The notes: a model not told the origin generated them from the sequence alone. A stretch of 64,000 bases of DNA from Njordibacter sp905182035 (GCF_047730075.1 NZ_CP159831.1:186001-250000); one strand, 5' to 3'. Shown: positions 14,887-24,255, counted from the stretch's first letter. Numbers and translations are program-made.

Positions 14887-15480
14887 ATGTCGGCACGTAC
14901 CGCCACCGTAGAACGGAATACCCTAGAGACTCAGATTAAAGTCAGTGTTAATTTAGACGGCACTGGTGAGTATAGTTGTGTTACGGGTTTGCCCTTCTTA
15001 GACCATATGTTGGAGCAGGTCGCGCGTCATGGATTGATTGACTTAGACATTATCGCCAAGGGTGATTTGCATATTGATGCGCACCACACGGTGGAAGATT
15101 TGGGCATTACCTTGGGTATGGCCATAAACCAAGCCGTGGGTGATAAAAAAGGCCTTACGCGTTATGGTTCCGCTTACGTGCCCCTTGATGAGGCGCTGTC
15201 TCGCGTGGTGTTGGATTTCTCTGGCCGCCCAGGCTTGTTTCACCATGTAAAGTATACCCGTGGTCGTATTGGTGGCTTTGATGTGGATTTGTTTGATGAG
15301 TTTTTTCGTGGTTTTGTAAACCACGCCAAGCTTACGTTACATATCGACAACCTAAGTGGTAAAAATGCCCATCACCAAGCAGAAACTGTGTTTAAAGCCT
15401 TTGGCCGTGCTTTACGTATGGCCTTAAGTGCTGACGAACGTATGGCAGGAATGATGCCGTCTACCAAAGGCAGTTTATAG
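14887..15480 (+). CDS. hisB: Imidazoleglycerol-phosphate dehydratase
   Basis: Step 7 of histidine biosynthesis: removes water from imidazole-glycerol phosphate to give imidazole-acetol phosphate. This 197-aa monofunctional form lacks the phosphatase domain of the enterobacterial fusion. Metal-binding signatures are DAHHTVEDLGI and KNAHHQAETVFKAFGRA, plus the GLPFLDHML segment near the N-terminus. A GAGAGGA ribosome site precedes the ATG. First gene of hisB-hisH-hisA-hisF, with short gaps of 7-26 bp. Confidence 0.98.
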   Translation: MSARTATVERNTLETQIKVSVNLDGTGEYSCVTGLPFLDHMLEQVARHGLIDLDIIAKGDLHIDAHHTVEDLGITLGMAINQAVGDKKGLTRYGSAYVPLDEALSRVVLDFSGRPGLFHHVKYTRGRIGGFDVDLFDEFFRGFVNHAKLTLHIDNLSGKNAHHQAETVFKAFGRALRMALSADERMAGMMPSTKGSL

Positions 15481-15487
15481 GCGCGCT

Positions 15488-16123
15488 ATGAAATCCATTG
15501 CAGTTATAGACTATGGCATGGGAAATTTACATTCCGTTGCCAAGGCCCTAGAACACGTTTGCCCAGATACCCGTGTGTATGTAACTAACAATGCGGTTAA
15601 AATTGAAGCTAGTGATCGTGTTCTTTTGCCTGGGGTTGGTGCAATTCGTGACTGTATGGCTGAGATCAAACGCCTTGGTGTTGACCAAATCGTGGCCGAC
15701 CAAATGGGCAAAAAGCCAATGCTCGGTATTTGTGTGGGTATGCAGGCCCTTATGCAACGCTCCAGTGAAAACGGTGGCATAGATTGCTTAGACCAATTAT
15801 CAGGTAATGTGTCCTTCTTTGGTGACCAATCAAGTGTGCAAGAAGCTCATTTGAAGGTGCCGCACATGGGTTGGAACCAGGTACAGCAGCGCCCTCACAA
15901 GCTTTGGGATGGTATAGAAGACAATAGTCGTTTCTATTTTGTGCACAGCTATTATGTGCGCACCGAAGCGCGCGATCTAGTGGCTGCTACCTGCAACTAT
16001 GGCCTTGAGTTTGATGTGGCTTTGGCCCGTGAAAACCTTTTTGCAGTGCAGTTTCACCCAGAAAAAAGCCACTCAGCAGGCCTTAAACTTTTACAAAACT
16101 TCTTACAGTGGGACGGTAGCTAA
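15488..16123 (+). CDS. hisH: Imidazole glycerol phosphate synthase, glutaminase subunit
   Basis: Class I glutamine amidotransferase that passes ammonia to HisF. The 211-aa protein has the triad: the nucleophile Cys in LGICVGMQAL and His/Glu in VQFHPEKSH, with DYGMGNLHS at the N-terminus. It works as a heterodimer with HisF, whose gene lies two genes downstream. It starts 7 bp after hisB. Confidence 0.98.
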   Translation: MKSIAVIDYGMGNLHSVAKALEHVCPDTRVYVTNNAVKIEASDRVLLPGVGAIRDCMAEIKRLGVDQIVADQMGKKPMLGICVGMQALMQRSSENGGIDCLDQLSGNVSFFGDQSSVQEAHLKVPHMGWNQVQQRPHKLWDGIEDNSRFYFVHSYYVRTEARDLVAATCNYGLEFDVALARENLFAVQFHPEKSHSAGLKLLQNFLQWDGS

Positions 16124-16142
16124 ACGCTGCCGCAAATCGTAT

Positions 16143-16892
16143 ATGTCTCAAAACCCTTTGTTAATGATTCCAGCCATCGACCTAAAAGATGGTGAATGTG
16201 TACGCCTGCGCCAAGGCCGTATGGAAGAGTCTACTGTGTTCTCTGCAGACCCAGTGGCCGTAGCTAGCCAATGGGTAGATGCAGGCTGTAGAAGATTGCA
16301 TTTGGTAGATTTGAATGGTGCCTTTGCTGGTAACCCTGTCAATGGGGATATTGTTAAGGCCATTGCCATGGCACACCCTAAGCTACCTATTCAAATTGGT
16401 GGTGGTATTCGTAATGTAGACATTATTGAAGCCTATCTTCAGTCTGGCGTTGAATATGTGATTATTGGCACTCAAGCCGTGCGTGATCCAGACTTTGTGA
16501 CCCAAGCATGTCGTGATTTTCCAGGTCGTATCATAGTTGGCTTAGACGCCAGTGATGGCATGGTGGCTGTAGAAGGCTGGGCTGAAGTGACGGACGTTAA
16601 GGCTGTAGACTTAGCCAAGCGTTTTCGTAATGATGGTGTGAGTTCTATTGTTTATACGGACATTGCCCGTGATGGCATGATGCAGGGTGTTAACGTAGAA
16701 GCTACTCGTCATCTAGCTAGGGAAGCGGGTATCCCAGTAATTGCCTCTGGCGGCGTCACTAACATGGATGATGTGCGTGCGCTTGCAGCCGTTGCTAGAG
16801 ATGGCATTGTAGGTGCCATTACAGGCCGGGCTATCTACGAAGGCACGTTAGATTTGGCTGCAGCACAATCCTATTGCGATGCACAAAGCTAA
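16143..16892 (+). CDS. hisA: ProFAR isomerase (phosphoribosylformimino-AICAR-P isomerase)
   Basis: Amadori isomerase, step 4 of histidine biosynthesis. The 249-aa (beta/alpha)8 barrel shows IPAIDLKDGECVRL with the catalytic Asp, IQIGGGIRN, VYTDIARDGMMQG and VIASGGV phosphate-binding loops. The ATG at 16143 gives the family start (MSQNPLLMIPAIDLK); the frame continues open upstream into hisH but that part is not coding. It is 19 bp after hisH. Confidence 0.97.
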   Translation: MSQNPLLMIPAIDLKDGECVRLRQGRMEESTVFSADPVAVASQWVDAGCRRLHLVDLNGAFAGNPVNGDIVKAIAMAHPKLPIQIGGGIRNVDIIEAYLQSGVEYVIIGTQAVRDPDFVTQACRDFPGRIIVGLDASDGMVAVEGWAEVTDVKAVDLAKRFRNDGVSSIVYTDIARDGMMQGVNVEATRHLAREAGIPVIASGGVTNMDDVRALAAVARDGIVGAITGRAIYEGTLDLAAAQSYCDAQS

Positions 16893-16918
16893 GCACTAGC
16901 TATTTTAAGGAAAACACC

Positions 16919-17692
16919 ATGGGCTTAGCCAAACGCATTATCCCCTGTTTAGATGTTAACAACGGCCGTGTTGTTAAAGGCGTGCAGTTTGTTGATATTC
17001 GTGATGCTGGTGATCCTGTGGAAGTGGCTAAACGCTACAATGAGCAGGGCGCAGATGAGATTACTTTTTTAGACATAGGTGCTACCCACGAAAACCGTGA
17101 CACCATGGTGCACACGGTAGAAAAGATGGCTAGTGAAGTGTTTATTCCCCTCACTGTGGGTGGAGGGATTAGAAGCTGTGAAGATATTCGCCGCATGCTC
17201 AATGCAGGTGCAGATAAAGTAGGCATTAATTCGGCAGCCGTGGTTAACCCAGATTTTGTACAACAAGCAGCTGACCGTTTTGGTGCCCAGTGTATTGTGG
17301 TGGCTATAGATGCAAAGCAAGTAAGTGGCCCAGGCGAAACACCACGGTGGGAAATATTTACTCATGGTGGTCGTAAGCCTACGGGTATTGATGCTGTTGA
17401 GTGGGCTATTAAAATGGTGGATTACGGCGCCGGTGAAATCTTGCTTACTAGCATGGATCAAGATGGCGTTAAAAACGGTTATGATTTAGGCGTAACGCGC
17501 ACCATTAGTGATGCCGTGTCTGTGCCCGTGATCGCTTCTGGTGGTGTGGGTAACTTGGACCACCTAGTAGATGGTGTGATTGACGGCAGGGCTGATGCCG
17601 TATTGGCGGCTAGTATTTTCCATTTTAACGAATACACTATTCCTCAAGCAAAACAGTATATGGCCTCAAAGGGCATTGAGATGCGGCTGTAG
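16919..17692 (+). CDS. hisF: Imidazole glycerol phosphate synthase, cyclase subunit
   Basis: Uses ammonia from HisH to convert PRFAR into imidazole-glycerol phosphate and AICAR. The 257-aa barrel has AKRIIPCLDVNNGRVVKG with catalytic Asp, VGGGIRS, TSMDQDGVKNGYD and VIASGGVGN. AAGGAAAA precedes ATG 16919. Its last 27 bp overlap the 3' end of the convergent deacetylase-type gene, so the two transcripts share antisense tails. Confidence 0.98.
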   Translation: MGLAKRIIPCLDVNNGRVVKGVQFVDIRDAGDPVEVAKRYNEQGADEITFLDIGATHENRDTMVHTVEKMASEVFIPLTVGGGIRSCEDIRRMLNAGADKVGINSAAVVNPDFVQQAADRFGAQCIVVAIDAKQVSGPGETPRWEIFTHGGRKPTGIDAVEWAIKMVDYGAGEILLTSMDQDGVKNGYDLGVTRTISDAVSVPVIASGGVGNLDHLVDGVIDGRADAVLAASIFHFNEYTIPQAKQYMASKGIEMRL

Positions 17693-18466
17693 CTGCCGGA
17701 TTAGCGCCGTCGCTGAGGTGAGTTTTATGCCAGCTTCATCTAACCTGCCCAGCGATTTTCTTAAAAACTCCACCGTGGCTGGGTAGGGATGGCCAATAAG
17801 AACAGCGTGGCCATGTTCATGGGCAATGTCCATGGCCTCTTGAAACTGTATTTCTAGTGCGTCTGTACTGGTATCGTTATCTAAAAACACGTCTCTTGTC
17901 AGTGCTGGAACAGCTCGAGATAGAGCCTGTTGCAAAGCAACGCTGGCTGCGCTTGTACGACTATCTACAAAAAATAAATCCATCTCGTTGGCTACATCCA
18001 TAGTCCATTGCATGGGTAGGGTTTGTTCAGTTAAGGCGCTACCCATGTGGTTATTTAGCCCTTCTGCGTGGGGCACACTGGCAAGGTCTTCTCGCAACAC
18101 CTGTTTGAACTGATGTTCGTCCATATCTAAGGTAAGGCCACCAGGGCCTAGCCTGAGGCCTGCGTGGTTTTGCATAGGCACGTGGAGCATTATCTGCTTA
18201 TCTGCTGCAGCACCTTGACGAGCCAATAATGCACCGTAAGGGGTATGAGGCATTACTGCTAAGGTAATTGGGCCAGGCAAATTTACAATGCCTAGCCCGT
18301 TGGCAAGGTTATAGCCTAGGTCGTCTATGATAATTACCATAGACGGCTGAAACTCATCAGCTTTCACTACATAAGTGGAGGCAACAAAAGGTATGAGCAG
18401 CAACCAAATAAAAGGGTATATAATGGTATTAATGCACTTAGGGACCATAACAAGATTGGCCGTCAT
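17666..18466 (-). CDS. yibQ: Divergent polysaccharide deacetylase family protein (YibQ-like)
   Basis: A 266-aa exported protein. An N-terminal hydrophobic segment (FIWLLLIPFVASTYVV) is followed by the divergent polysaccharide deacetylase domain: VIIDDLGYN, LAVMPHTPYG, LHVPMQN, NNHMGSAL and FVDSRTS. This NodB-related group usually sits beside envC and gpmI, as here, and a role in the cell wall or envelope is assumed but not proven. ATG 18466 follows the ctpA stop by one base, suggesting translational reinitiation; an in-frame ATG at 18481 would overlap ctpA by 14 bp. Confidence 0.88.
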   Translation of the reverse strand: MTANLVMVPKCINTIIYPFIWLLLIPFVASTYVVKADEFQPSMVIIIDDLGYNLANGLGIVNLPGPITLAVMPHTPYGALLARQGAAADKQIMLHVPMQNHAGLRLGPGGLTLDMDEHQFKQVLREDLASVPHAEGLNNHMGSALTEQTLPMQWTMDVANEMDLFFVDSRTSAASVALQQALSRAVPALTRDVFLDNDTSTDALEIQFQEAMDIAHEHGHAVLIGHPYPATVEFLRKSLGRLDEAGIKLTSATALIRQLQPHLNAL

Positions 18467-18467
18467 G

Positions 18468-19652
18468 CTATTTTTTGGCATCTAAGAAATTAACTAGATC
18501 CAGTGCACTAGTAAGCTGTAGATCGTCCTCTATACTGGTATTGTCTATTTTTAAGTGAGGCTCGATTCCCTTTAGGTGGATATTATGACCGTCAGGTGTG
18601 TAATAGTAAGCCGTTGTTAGTTTAACGCCTGCACCTTCTGGCAATGCAATAATAGACTGTACTGAGCCTTTACCAAAGCTGGTATTGCCTACCAGTTGGC
18701 CACGTTGATGATCTTTTATAGCACCGGCGACAATCTCAGATGCTGAAGCGCTACCATTGTTAATGAGTATGGCCAATGGCCAGCCTTCACTGGGGTCTGT
18801 CGAGCTGGCATCAAAACGCATGTTGCCATGTCGTTGACGCGCCTTGGTGGTGACGATGATACCCTCAGTTAAAAATGCATCGGCCACTTCTGCTGCTGCT
18901 GCTAAAGTACCACCAGGATTGTTCCTTAAGTCTAATAACCAACGATCGGCCCCAGCTAACTTAAGCCGCTCCATTTGTTCTACTAGGTCTTGCCCAGTGT
19001 GGTCTTGGAAGTGGCTAATACGAAGATAGGCTACGTTATCAGCCATAAGCTCGCTACGAACACTTTTTGTAGTAATGATCTCACGAGTTAAGGCGAACTT
19101 AAGCTCTTCACCATTACGTAAAATAATGAGCGCCACCTCTGTACCAACCTCACCACTCATCAATTGATTAATGGCGTGCACATCAAGCCCTTTAACGGCT
19201 GTGCCTTGTACATGAGTGATCCAATCTCCAGGCTGGATTCCAGCACGGTATGCTGGACTACTGTCGATAGGGGTAATTATGCGAATATAATTACCCTCTG
19301 GTACTAGTTCAACACCAATTCCAGAGTATTCCCCCCGGGTGTCTTGTTGCAGACGAATCATGTCGTCGGCATCTAAATAGCTAGAAAAGGGGTCGAGTTT
19401 TAAGATCAGTCCTTCAAGGGCAAGCTGTAATAACTCTTCGTCTGTCTTGGCCTCTACGTGTTGCAGGCGAATGCGTTCATACACTGCTACAAATGACTGC
19501 AACGCAGCTAATGGCACAGAGGCCTGTGTTACTGGTGCCGCAGCCATGGTGTTTGAATAGATTGACAGGCCTAGCACAAGGGCAAGTGCCAGACGAACAG
19601 CTCGTCGTCTAATCTGGGGTTGGGATTTGAACTGGGTCAGTTTAATGCGCAT
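18468..19652 (-). CDS. ctpA: Carboxy-terminal processing protease (S41 family)
   Basis: A 394-aa periplasmic serine protease. Signal or anchor segment in residues ~15-38 (ALALVLGLSIYSNTMAAA), an S41 N-terminal helix region, a PDZ domain (~95-175: YSGIGVELVPEGNYIRI…SPAYRAGIQPGDWI) and the catalytic domain with Ser in NNGSASASEIVAGA and Lys in GNTSFGKGSVQS, giving the Ser-Lys dyad. It trims C-termini of periplasmic proteins, often murein hydrolases, which fits its place next to envC (an amidase activator). It is 9 bp after envC. Confidence 0.95.
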   Translation of the reverse strand: MRIKLTQFKSQPQIRRRAVRLALALVLGLSIYSNTMAAAPVTQASVPLAALQSFVAVYERIRLQHVEAKTDEELLQLALEGLILKLDPFSSYLDADDMIRLQQDTRGEYSGIGVELVPEGNYIRIITPIDSSPAYRAGIQPGDWITHVQGTAVKGLDVHAINQLMSGEVGTEVALIILRNGEELKFALTREIITTKSVRSELMADNVAYLRISHFQDHTGQDLVEQMERLKLAGADRWLLDLRNNPGGTLAAAAEVADAFLTEGIIVTTKARQRHGNMRFDASSTDPSEGWPLAILINNGSASASEIVAGAIKDHQRGQLVGNTSFGKGSVQSIIALPEGAGVKLTTAYYYTPDGHNIHLKGIEPHLKIDNTSIEDDLQLTSALDLVNFLDAKK

Positions 19653-19661
19653 AAGGTAACC

Positions 19662-20798
19662 TTATTGCAACCATTGTTTAGGATTTAAGGGCTTGCCCTG
19701 TCGCCGCAAAGAAAAATACAATGCAGCTTTGGTATTGCCACCAGATTTTCCGCTACTGGCGATAAGTTGTTGAGCAGCGGCGTAATCTCCCACAGACAAA
19801 TAGAGGGCTTGATTTTGTCCATACAGACTTAAAAAACCATCGCCGTGATCAACAATAATAACCAATCCATAACCTTTTAACCAATCGGAAAAAACCACAT
19901 GCCCGCCGTGGATTGCCACCACATCCGAACCTTCAGGGGCTGCAATCAACCAACCTTGTTGGCTTAGAGGGTATTGGCTTTGTGAAACCCCAAAACGGTT
20001 AAGTACTTTGCCCTTTAGGGGCCAAGGTAGTTTGCCCTTAGCGTCAGCCAGAGCGGCACCTGCCACTTGAATGTTGGCTTTGGCAATGGCCACTTGAATT
20101 TGTTCTAGTAGCTCTTGAGCTTGTATTTGATCAGCCTTGGCACTGGCTAAACGTTGGGCTTTTGAGGCTTGTTTGTTATTTAACAGTTTAAGATTAGTAG
20201 CAAGTTTAGTTTTAGCTTGTTTTAAATGTTGGTTTTGCGTTTGTAGTTGTTTGGCACTCTGCTGTAATTCTAGGGTTAGGTCAGCTTGCTCTTGTTGTAC
20301 TAATGCGAGGCTGTTTAATGTTTGGCGATAGGCAGCCATTTGCTCGGCGCTGGCCTGGTTTAAGTATTGGTAATAAGCCATATTCCGGGCAAGAGCCGCA
20401 GGGTTATCTAAACTGAGCAACAGATTGCCAACTGCATTCTGTCCTTGCTGATACTGGCTTTTTAACTGGCCGCCGAGTTGCTGCTCTTGTTCGGCTAAGG
20501 CATCTTGAAAATGGCTGGATTGCTGTTGCAGCTTGGCGAGATGGGCAGCAGCTTTTTGGCTGCCCTGTTGGTTTTGTTGTATGGCTTTGCGAAGGCTGCT
20601 GATATTTTGTTCATTACTGCGCAGCAGTTGTTGTAAATCGGAGGCTTTATTTTGCGCGTTATGAAGCCACGACTGTAAGCTGCCGATATCGCTTTGCAAT
20701 TGCTGCATACGTTGTTGAACTTGCTGCTCACTGTTGGCTGACAACCCTGTGCTTATGAGCAAAAGCAAAGTACACGTTAAGTTGGCTATAAAACGCAA
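19662..20798 (-). CDS. envC: Murein hydrolase activator EnvC
   Basis: A 378-aa periplasmic protein: signal peptide (residues 1-22), long Gln-rich coiled coil (~25-245) and a C-terminal degenerate LytM/M23 domain (~260-378: LPWPLKGKVLNRFG…DHGDGFLSLYG). EnvC recruits and activates AmiA/AmiB amidases at the division septum. The LytM metal site looks incomplete (the usual HxxxD is lost), consistent with a non-enzymatic activator. It starts 1 bp after the gpmI stop, in the common order gpmI-envC-ctpA-yibQ. Confidence 0.95.
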   Translation of the reverse strand: MRFIANLTCTLLLLISTGLSANSEQQVQQRMQQLQSDIGSLQSWLHNAQNKASDLQQLLRSNEQNISSLRKAIQQNQQGSQKAAAHLAKLQQQSSHFQDALAEQEQQLGGQLKSQYQQGQNAVGNLLLSLDNPAALARNMAYYQYLNQASAEQMAAYRQTLNSLALVQQEQADLTLELQQSAKQLQTQNQHLKQAKTKLATNLKLLNNKQASKAQRLASAKADQIQAQELLEQIQVAIAKANIQVAGAALADAKGKLPWPLKGKVLNRFGVSQSQYPLSQQGWLIAAPEGSDVVAIHGGHVVFSDWLKGYGLVIIVDHGDGFLSLYGQNQALYLSVGDYAAAQQLIASSGKSGGNTKAALYFSLRRQGKPLNPKQWLQ

Positions 20799-20799
20799 T

Positions 20800-22344
20800 T
20801 TAACTAAATTCCACCAAGTTACGCCCAGTCATTTCTTTGGGCTGTTCTAGGCTCATTAAATGCAGCAAGGTTGGTGCTAGGTCAGCTAGCACGCCAGAAG
20901 AAAGTTTTGCGTTACCGTTTCTGCCGCTCACATAAACCAAAGGCACAGGCCATAACGTATGGGCTGTATGAGGTTGGCCAGTGGTTGGGTTGGTCATTAG
21001 TTCTACGTTGCCATGGTCGGCGGTAATTAACGCCTCGCCACCGACATTCTCCAAGGCACAAACGATACGTGAAAGACAGGCGTCCACAGCTTCAACCGCT
21101 TTAACGGCCGCATCAAATTTACCCGTGTGCCCCACCATATCTGCGTTGGCAAAGTTGCATACAATTAGATCGTAGGCACAGCTTTCGATGGCGGCAACGA
21201 GTTTGTCAGTTAGTTCTGGCGCACTCATCTCGGGCTGTAAGTCGTAGGTGGCGACGTTGGGTGAGGGAATGAGCTCACGGCTCTCGCCTTGGTACAGTGC
21301 TTCTTGACCACCACTAAAAAAGAAGGTGACGTGGGCATATTTTTCAGTTTCGGCAATACGTAATTGCGTCTTGCCATGGTTGGCCATTACTTCGCCAAGA
21401 TCATTTTTTACATGGGTTGGCGGAAAAGCACAGGCTGTGTCTATGTCGGCGCTGTATTCCGTCATCATCACAAATTCTGCTAGATCAAGGGGCTCTCCAC
21501 GATCAAAGTTATCAAATTCGTCATCCACAAACGCACGGGTAATTTGGCGTGAGCGGTCGGGCCTAAAGTTGACGCAGATCATAGCATCACCATCTTCAAT
21601 GGTGGCGGGCTGGCCGCGCTGATCTAAAATAACCGTAGCGGGCACAAACTCATCTGTGACATTGTTTAAGTAGGCTTCTTGTAATGCATTAAGAGCCGAT
21701 AAGCATTCATACTCTGCTTCGCCGTAACGCATAGCGCGGTATGCACTTTCAATTCGCTCCCAGCGGTGGTCTCGATCCATAGCAAAATAACGACCACACA
21801 AACTACCAATGCGGCCACCTATAGGCTCTAGGGCATCCATTAGCGCTTGTATGTAATCTTGTGCAGAGCTGGGCGCCGTGTCTCTGCCATCTAACCATGC
21901 GTGTACAATAATAGCTGTGGCTCCACGTTGGTGAGCTAACAGGCAGGTTGCAAATAAATGATCCTGATGGCTGTGCACGCCGCCATCTGATAACAAGCCA
22001 CAGATGTGTACCGTGCCTTTATTAGCTACGGCTTTATCAATGGCAGAAAGGATCACTTCGTTAGTATTAAAATCACCATCTTCAATGGCTTTGCCGATAC
22101 GTGTATAATTTTGATACACCACCCGCCCAGCGCCAATGTTCATGTGGCCTACCTCGGAGTTGCCCATTTGGCCATCGGGTAGGCCTACATCAGCACCAGA
22201 CGTGCCTACTAAAGTGTGGCGATGATTTGCCAGCAAAGCATCCCAGGTGGGTGTGATCGCTGCTTTAATAGCATTAGAAGCAGATGATTCGTTTTGTCCC
22301 CATCCATCAAGAATGATGAGGGCTTTTGGGCTAGAAGTGGTCAT
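20800..22344 (-). CDS. gpmI: 2,3-bisphosphoglycerate-independent phosphoglycerate mutase
   Basis: Interconverts 3- and 2-phosphoglycerate with a phospho-Ser intermediate and Mn. The 514-aa length is normal for the family when the ATG at 22344 is used (MTTSSPKALIILDGWG). Alkaline-phosphatase fold signatures: LDGWG, TSGADVGLPDGQMGNSEVGH with the catalytic Ser, HAWLDGRDTAP, DRDHRWER, NFANADMVGHTG and ITADHGN. First gene of the operon with envC, ctpA and yibQ. Confidence 0.98.
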   Translation of the reverse strand: MTTSSPKALIILDGWGQNESSASNAIKAAITPTWDALLANHRHTLVGTSGADVGLPDGQMGNSEVGHMNIGAGRVVYQNYTRIGKAIEDGDFNTNEVILSAIDKAVANKGTVHICGLLSDGGVHSHQDHLFATCLLAHQRGATAIIVHAWLDGRDTAPSSAQDYIQALMDALEPIGGRIGSLCGRYFAMDRDHRWERIESAYRAMRYGEAEYECLSALNALQEAYLNNVTDEFVPATVILDQRGQPATIEDGDAMICVNFRPDRSRQITRAFVDDEFDNFDRGEPLDLAEFVMMTEYSADIDTACAFPPTHVKNDLGEVMANHGKTQLRIAETEKYAHVTFFFSGGQEALYQGESRELIPSPNVATYDLQPEMSAPELTDKLVAAIESCAYDLIVCNFANADMVGHTGKFDAAVKAVEAVDACLSRIVCALENVGGEALITADHGNVELMTNPTTGQPHTAHTLWPVPLVYVSGRNGNAKLSSGVLADLAPTLLHLMSLEQPKEMTGRNLVEFS

Positions 22345-22483
22345 GGTGTCCGTTATCAGCAAATGGCACTTAATATTTTAGCAGTCCACCCCCAATTTAT
22401 CCATGCTATGGCGTATAATGCCGCCGAACTCGTCGTCCTTATGGCGGCCCAGAACCTATTAATCGTTGGGAATAATAAAGCTT

Positions 22484-22900
22484 ATGGAACGTTACCTCGA
22501 ATTTACAATCAATCACTGGGAAATGGTATTGGCCTTGCTGCTGACATTGTCGGTGTTATTGATCACAGAACGGCGCAAAGCTGCTCCGTCTGTGTCGCCA
22601 CAACAAGCGACCGTGTTAGCTAATGGAGAAGATGCCTTATTGCTCGACATCCGTACTCCTGCAGATTTTAAGGCTGGCCGCGTGATTGGGTCTAAGAACA
22701 TTCCTTTTGCTGATCTAACAAAACGCATGTCAGAGCTTGAAAAACACAAAGATAAACCCATAGTTATAATCTGTAAGACAGGTCAGACATCCTCGAGTGC
22801 AGCGAATGTGTTAAAAAAGGCAGAGTATACCAACGTGCATCGTATGGCCGGTGGTATGGCCGAATGGACAGGGCAGAACTTGCCACTTGTCCGTAAATGA
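22484..22900 (+). CDS. yibN: Membrane-anchored rhodanese-like protein (YibN)
   Basis: A 138-aa protein with one N-terminal membrane segment (residues ~12-28, EMVLALLLTLSVLLI) and a rhodanese domain: LLDIRTPADFKAGRVIGSKNIP and the active-site loop CKTGQTSSSA with the catalytic Cys. ATG 22484 is chosen over TTG 22466 because it gives the family start MERYLEFT. It probably handles persulfide sulphur or acts in redox regulation at the membrane. It is followed by grxC and secB as in enteric bacteria. Confidence 0.93.
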   Translation: MERYLEFTINHWEMVLALLLTLSVLLITERRKAAPSVSPQQATVLANGEDALLLDIRTPADFKAGRVIGSKNIPFADLTKRMSELEKHKDKPIVIICKTGQTSSSAANVLKKAEYTNVHRMAGGMAEWTGQNLPLVRK

Positions 22901-22924
22901 ATATCTAAGACTGAGGCCGCAGCT

Positions 22925-23185
22925 ATGACGACACAGGTGATAATGTACAGTTCTAGCCTATGTGGCTATTGTTTTAGGGCCAAACGTTTGCTCGACAGCA
23001 AAGGCGTGGCTTATAAAGTAATTAGTGTTGATGGCCGTAGTGATGTACGCCAGCAAATGATGCAACTCACTGGTGGCTATACAGTGCCGCAAATTATTAT
23101 TAATGGCAGTGCCATTGGTGGATGTGATGAATTACATATGTTGGAACGCCAGCAAAAACTAGATCCCTTGCTAGCGGCTTCGTAA
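22925..23185 (+). CDS. grxC: Glutaredoxin 3
   Basis: An 86-aa glutathione-dependent dithiol oxidoreductase. The active site reads C-G-Y-C (SSSLCGYCFRAKRLL), a variant of the usual CPYC that keeps both cysteines. TVPQIIINGSAIGG gives the cis-Pro and glutathione-binding loop. It lies between yibN (24-bp gap) and secB (41-bp gap). Confidence 0.95.
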   Translation: MTTQVIMYSSSLCGYCFRAKRLLDSKGVAYKVISVDGRSDVRQQMMQLTGGYTVPQIIINGSAIGGCDELHMLERQQKLDPLLAAS

Positions 23186-23226
23186 ACGAAGTATTTCCAT
23201 ATAGAATATATCAAAGAGAATTAAGC

Positions 23227-23787
23227 ATGAGTGAAGAAGAAAAAGACATGAGCGAAGAAGAAAAAGACATGAGCGAAGAAAAAAAAGGCGCAGCAGCTTC
23301 AGAAGCTAGCGACCAGCCACAAATTATGATCCAGCGTGTGTATTTAAAAGACTTGTCTTTTGAATCACCTAATTCACCACAATCATTCACAGCTGATTGG
23401 AAGCCAGAAGTAGGTGTGGATTTAAATAGTCAGGCTCGCCAGCTTAATGAAACCAGTTTTGAGGTGGTTTTACGTATAACCATCACTGCTACCGCAGAAG
23501 AAAAGACGGTTTACTTAACGGAAGTGCAGCAAGCGGGTCTGTTCCACATCGCCAACGTACCTAAAGAGTCTATGGGTCAAGTATTGGGTGCTTTTTGCCC
23601 TAACATCCTGTTCCCGTATGCCCGCGAAGCCATTGATAACTTAGTGCAAAGAGGCAGTTTTCCAGCCTTAATGCTTGCACCAGTTAACTTTGATGCTTTG
23701 TATGCACAGAGCATGGCACAGCAAGCCACTCAAGCTGCTGAAGCTGGAACTGAAGCAGGCGAAGCTACGCCAGAACAGACGCATTAA
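23227..23787 (+). CDS. secB: Protein-export chaperone SecB
   Basis: A 186-aa cytosolic tetrameric chaperone that holds precursors unfolded and delivers them to SecA. The SecB core (residues ~30-165) is clear: IQRVYLKDLSFESPNSP, HIANVPKESMGQVLGAFCPNILFPYAREAI and FPALMLAPVNFDALYAQ. The N-terminus is odd: the heptad MSEEEKD occurs two and a half times, encoded by 21-bp tandem repeats, so three in-frame ATG codons compete as starts. It is longer than the ~155-aa enteric protein, mainly from this repeat and an Ala/Glu tail. AGAGAA precedes the first ATG. Confidence 0.97.
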   Translation: MSEEEKDMSEEEKDMSEEKKGAAASEASDQPQIMIQRVYLKDLSFESPNSPQSFTADWKPEVGVDLNSQARQLNETSFEVVLRITITATAEEKTVYLTEVQQAGLFHIANVPKESMGQVLGAFCPNILFPYAREAIDNLVQRGSFPALMLAPVNFDALYAQSMAQQATQAAEAGTEAGEATPEQTH

Positions 23788-23796
23788 CGTGCGCGC

Positions 23797-24255
23797 CTAG
23801 CTAGCGCCTTCGTAGTTAAGCTGGCGCCATGCTTCATAAACTACAATAGCCGCACAATTTGATAAGTTCAAACTGCGGCTTTGTGCTGTCATGGGCAGGC
23901 GAATTCTGCCGTCACATCTTGCCCTAATCTCTTCGGGCAGGCCTCGGCTCTCTGGGCCAAATAATAACACGTCATCTTTTTTAAACTTGGCTTTACTAAA
24001 GCAATCACTGCCCTTTGTAGTCATGGCGTAGACAGTTTTAGGTTGTACCCTAGCAAGAAACTCGGTGTAATTTTTGTGCACTTGCATGTGCGCCCATTCG
24101 TGATAATCCAACCCAGCGCGTCTTAGTGATTTATCTTCTAGTTTAAAGCCTAGGGGCTCAATTAAATGTAATTGAAACCCCGTGTTGGCACATAGGCGAA
24201 TAATATTGCCCGTATTGGGTGGAATTTCTGGTTCAAAAAGCACAAGGTGTAACAT
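23797..24255 (-). CDS. trmL: tRNA (cytidine(34)-2'-O)-methyltransferase
   Basis: A 152-aa SPOUT-class methyltransferase that methylates the wobble ribose of certain leucine tRNAs. The trefoil-knot signatures are present: the N-terminal LFEPEIPPNTGNIIRLCANTG, LFGPESRGLPEEI in the middle and LPMTAQSRSLNLSNCAAIV at the C-terminal knot. It converges on secB with a 9-bp gap. Confidence 0.96.
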   Translation of the reverse strand: MLHLVLFEPEIPPNTGNIIRLCANTGFQLHLIEPLGFKLEDKSLRRAGLDYHEWAHMQVHKNYTEFLARVQPKTVYAMTTKGSDCFSKAKFKKDDVLLFGPESRGLPEEIRARCDGRIRLPMTAQSRSLNLSNCAAIVVYEAWRQLNYEGAS

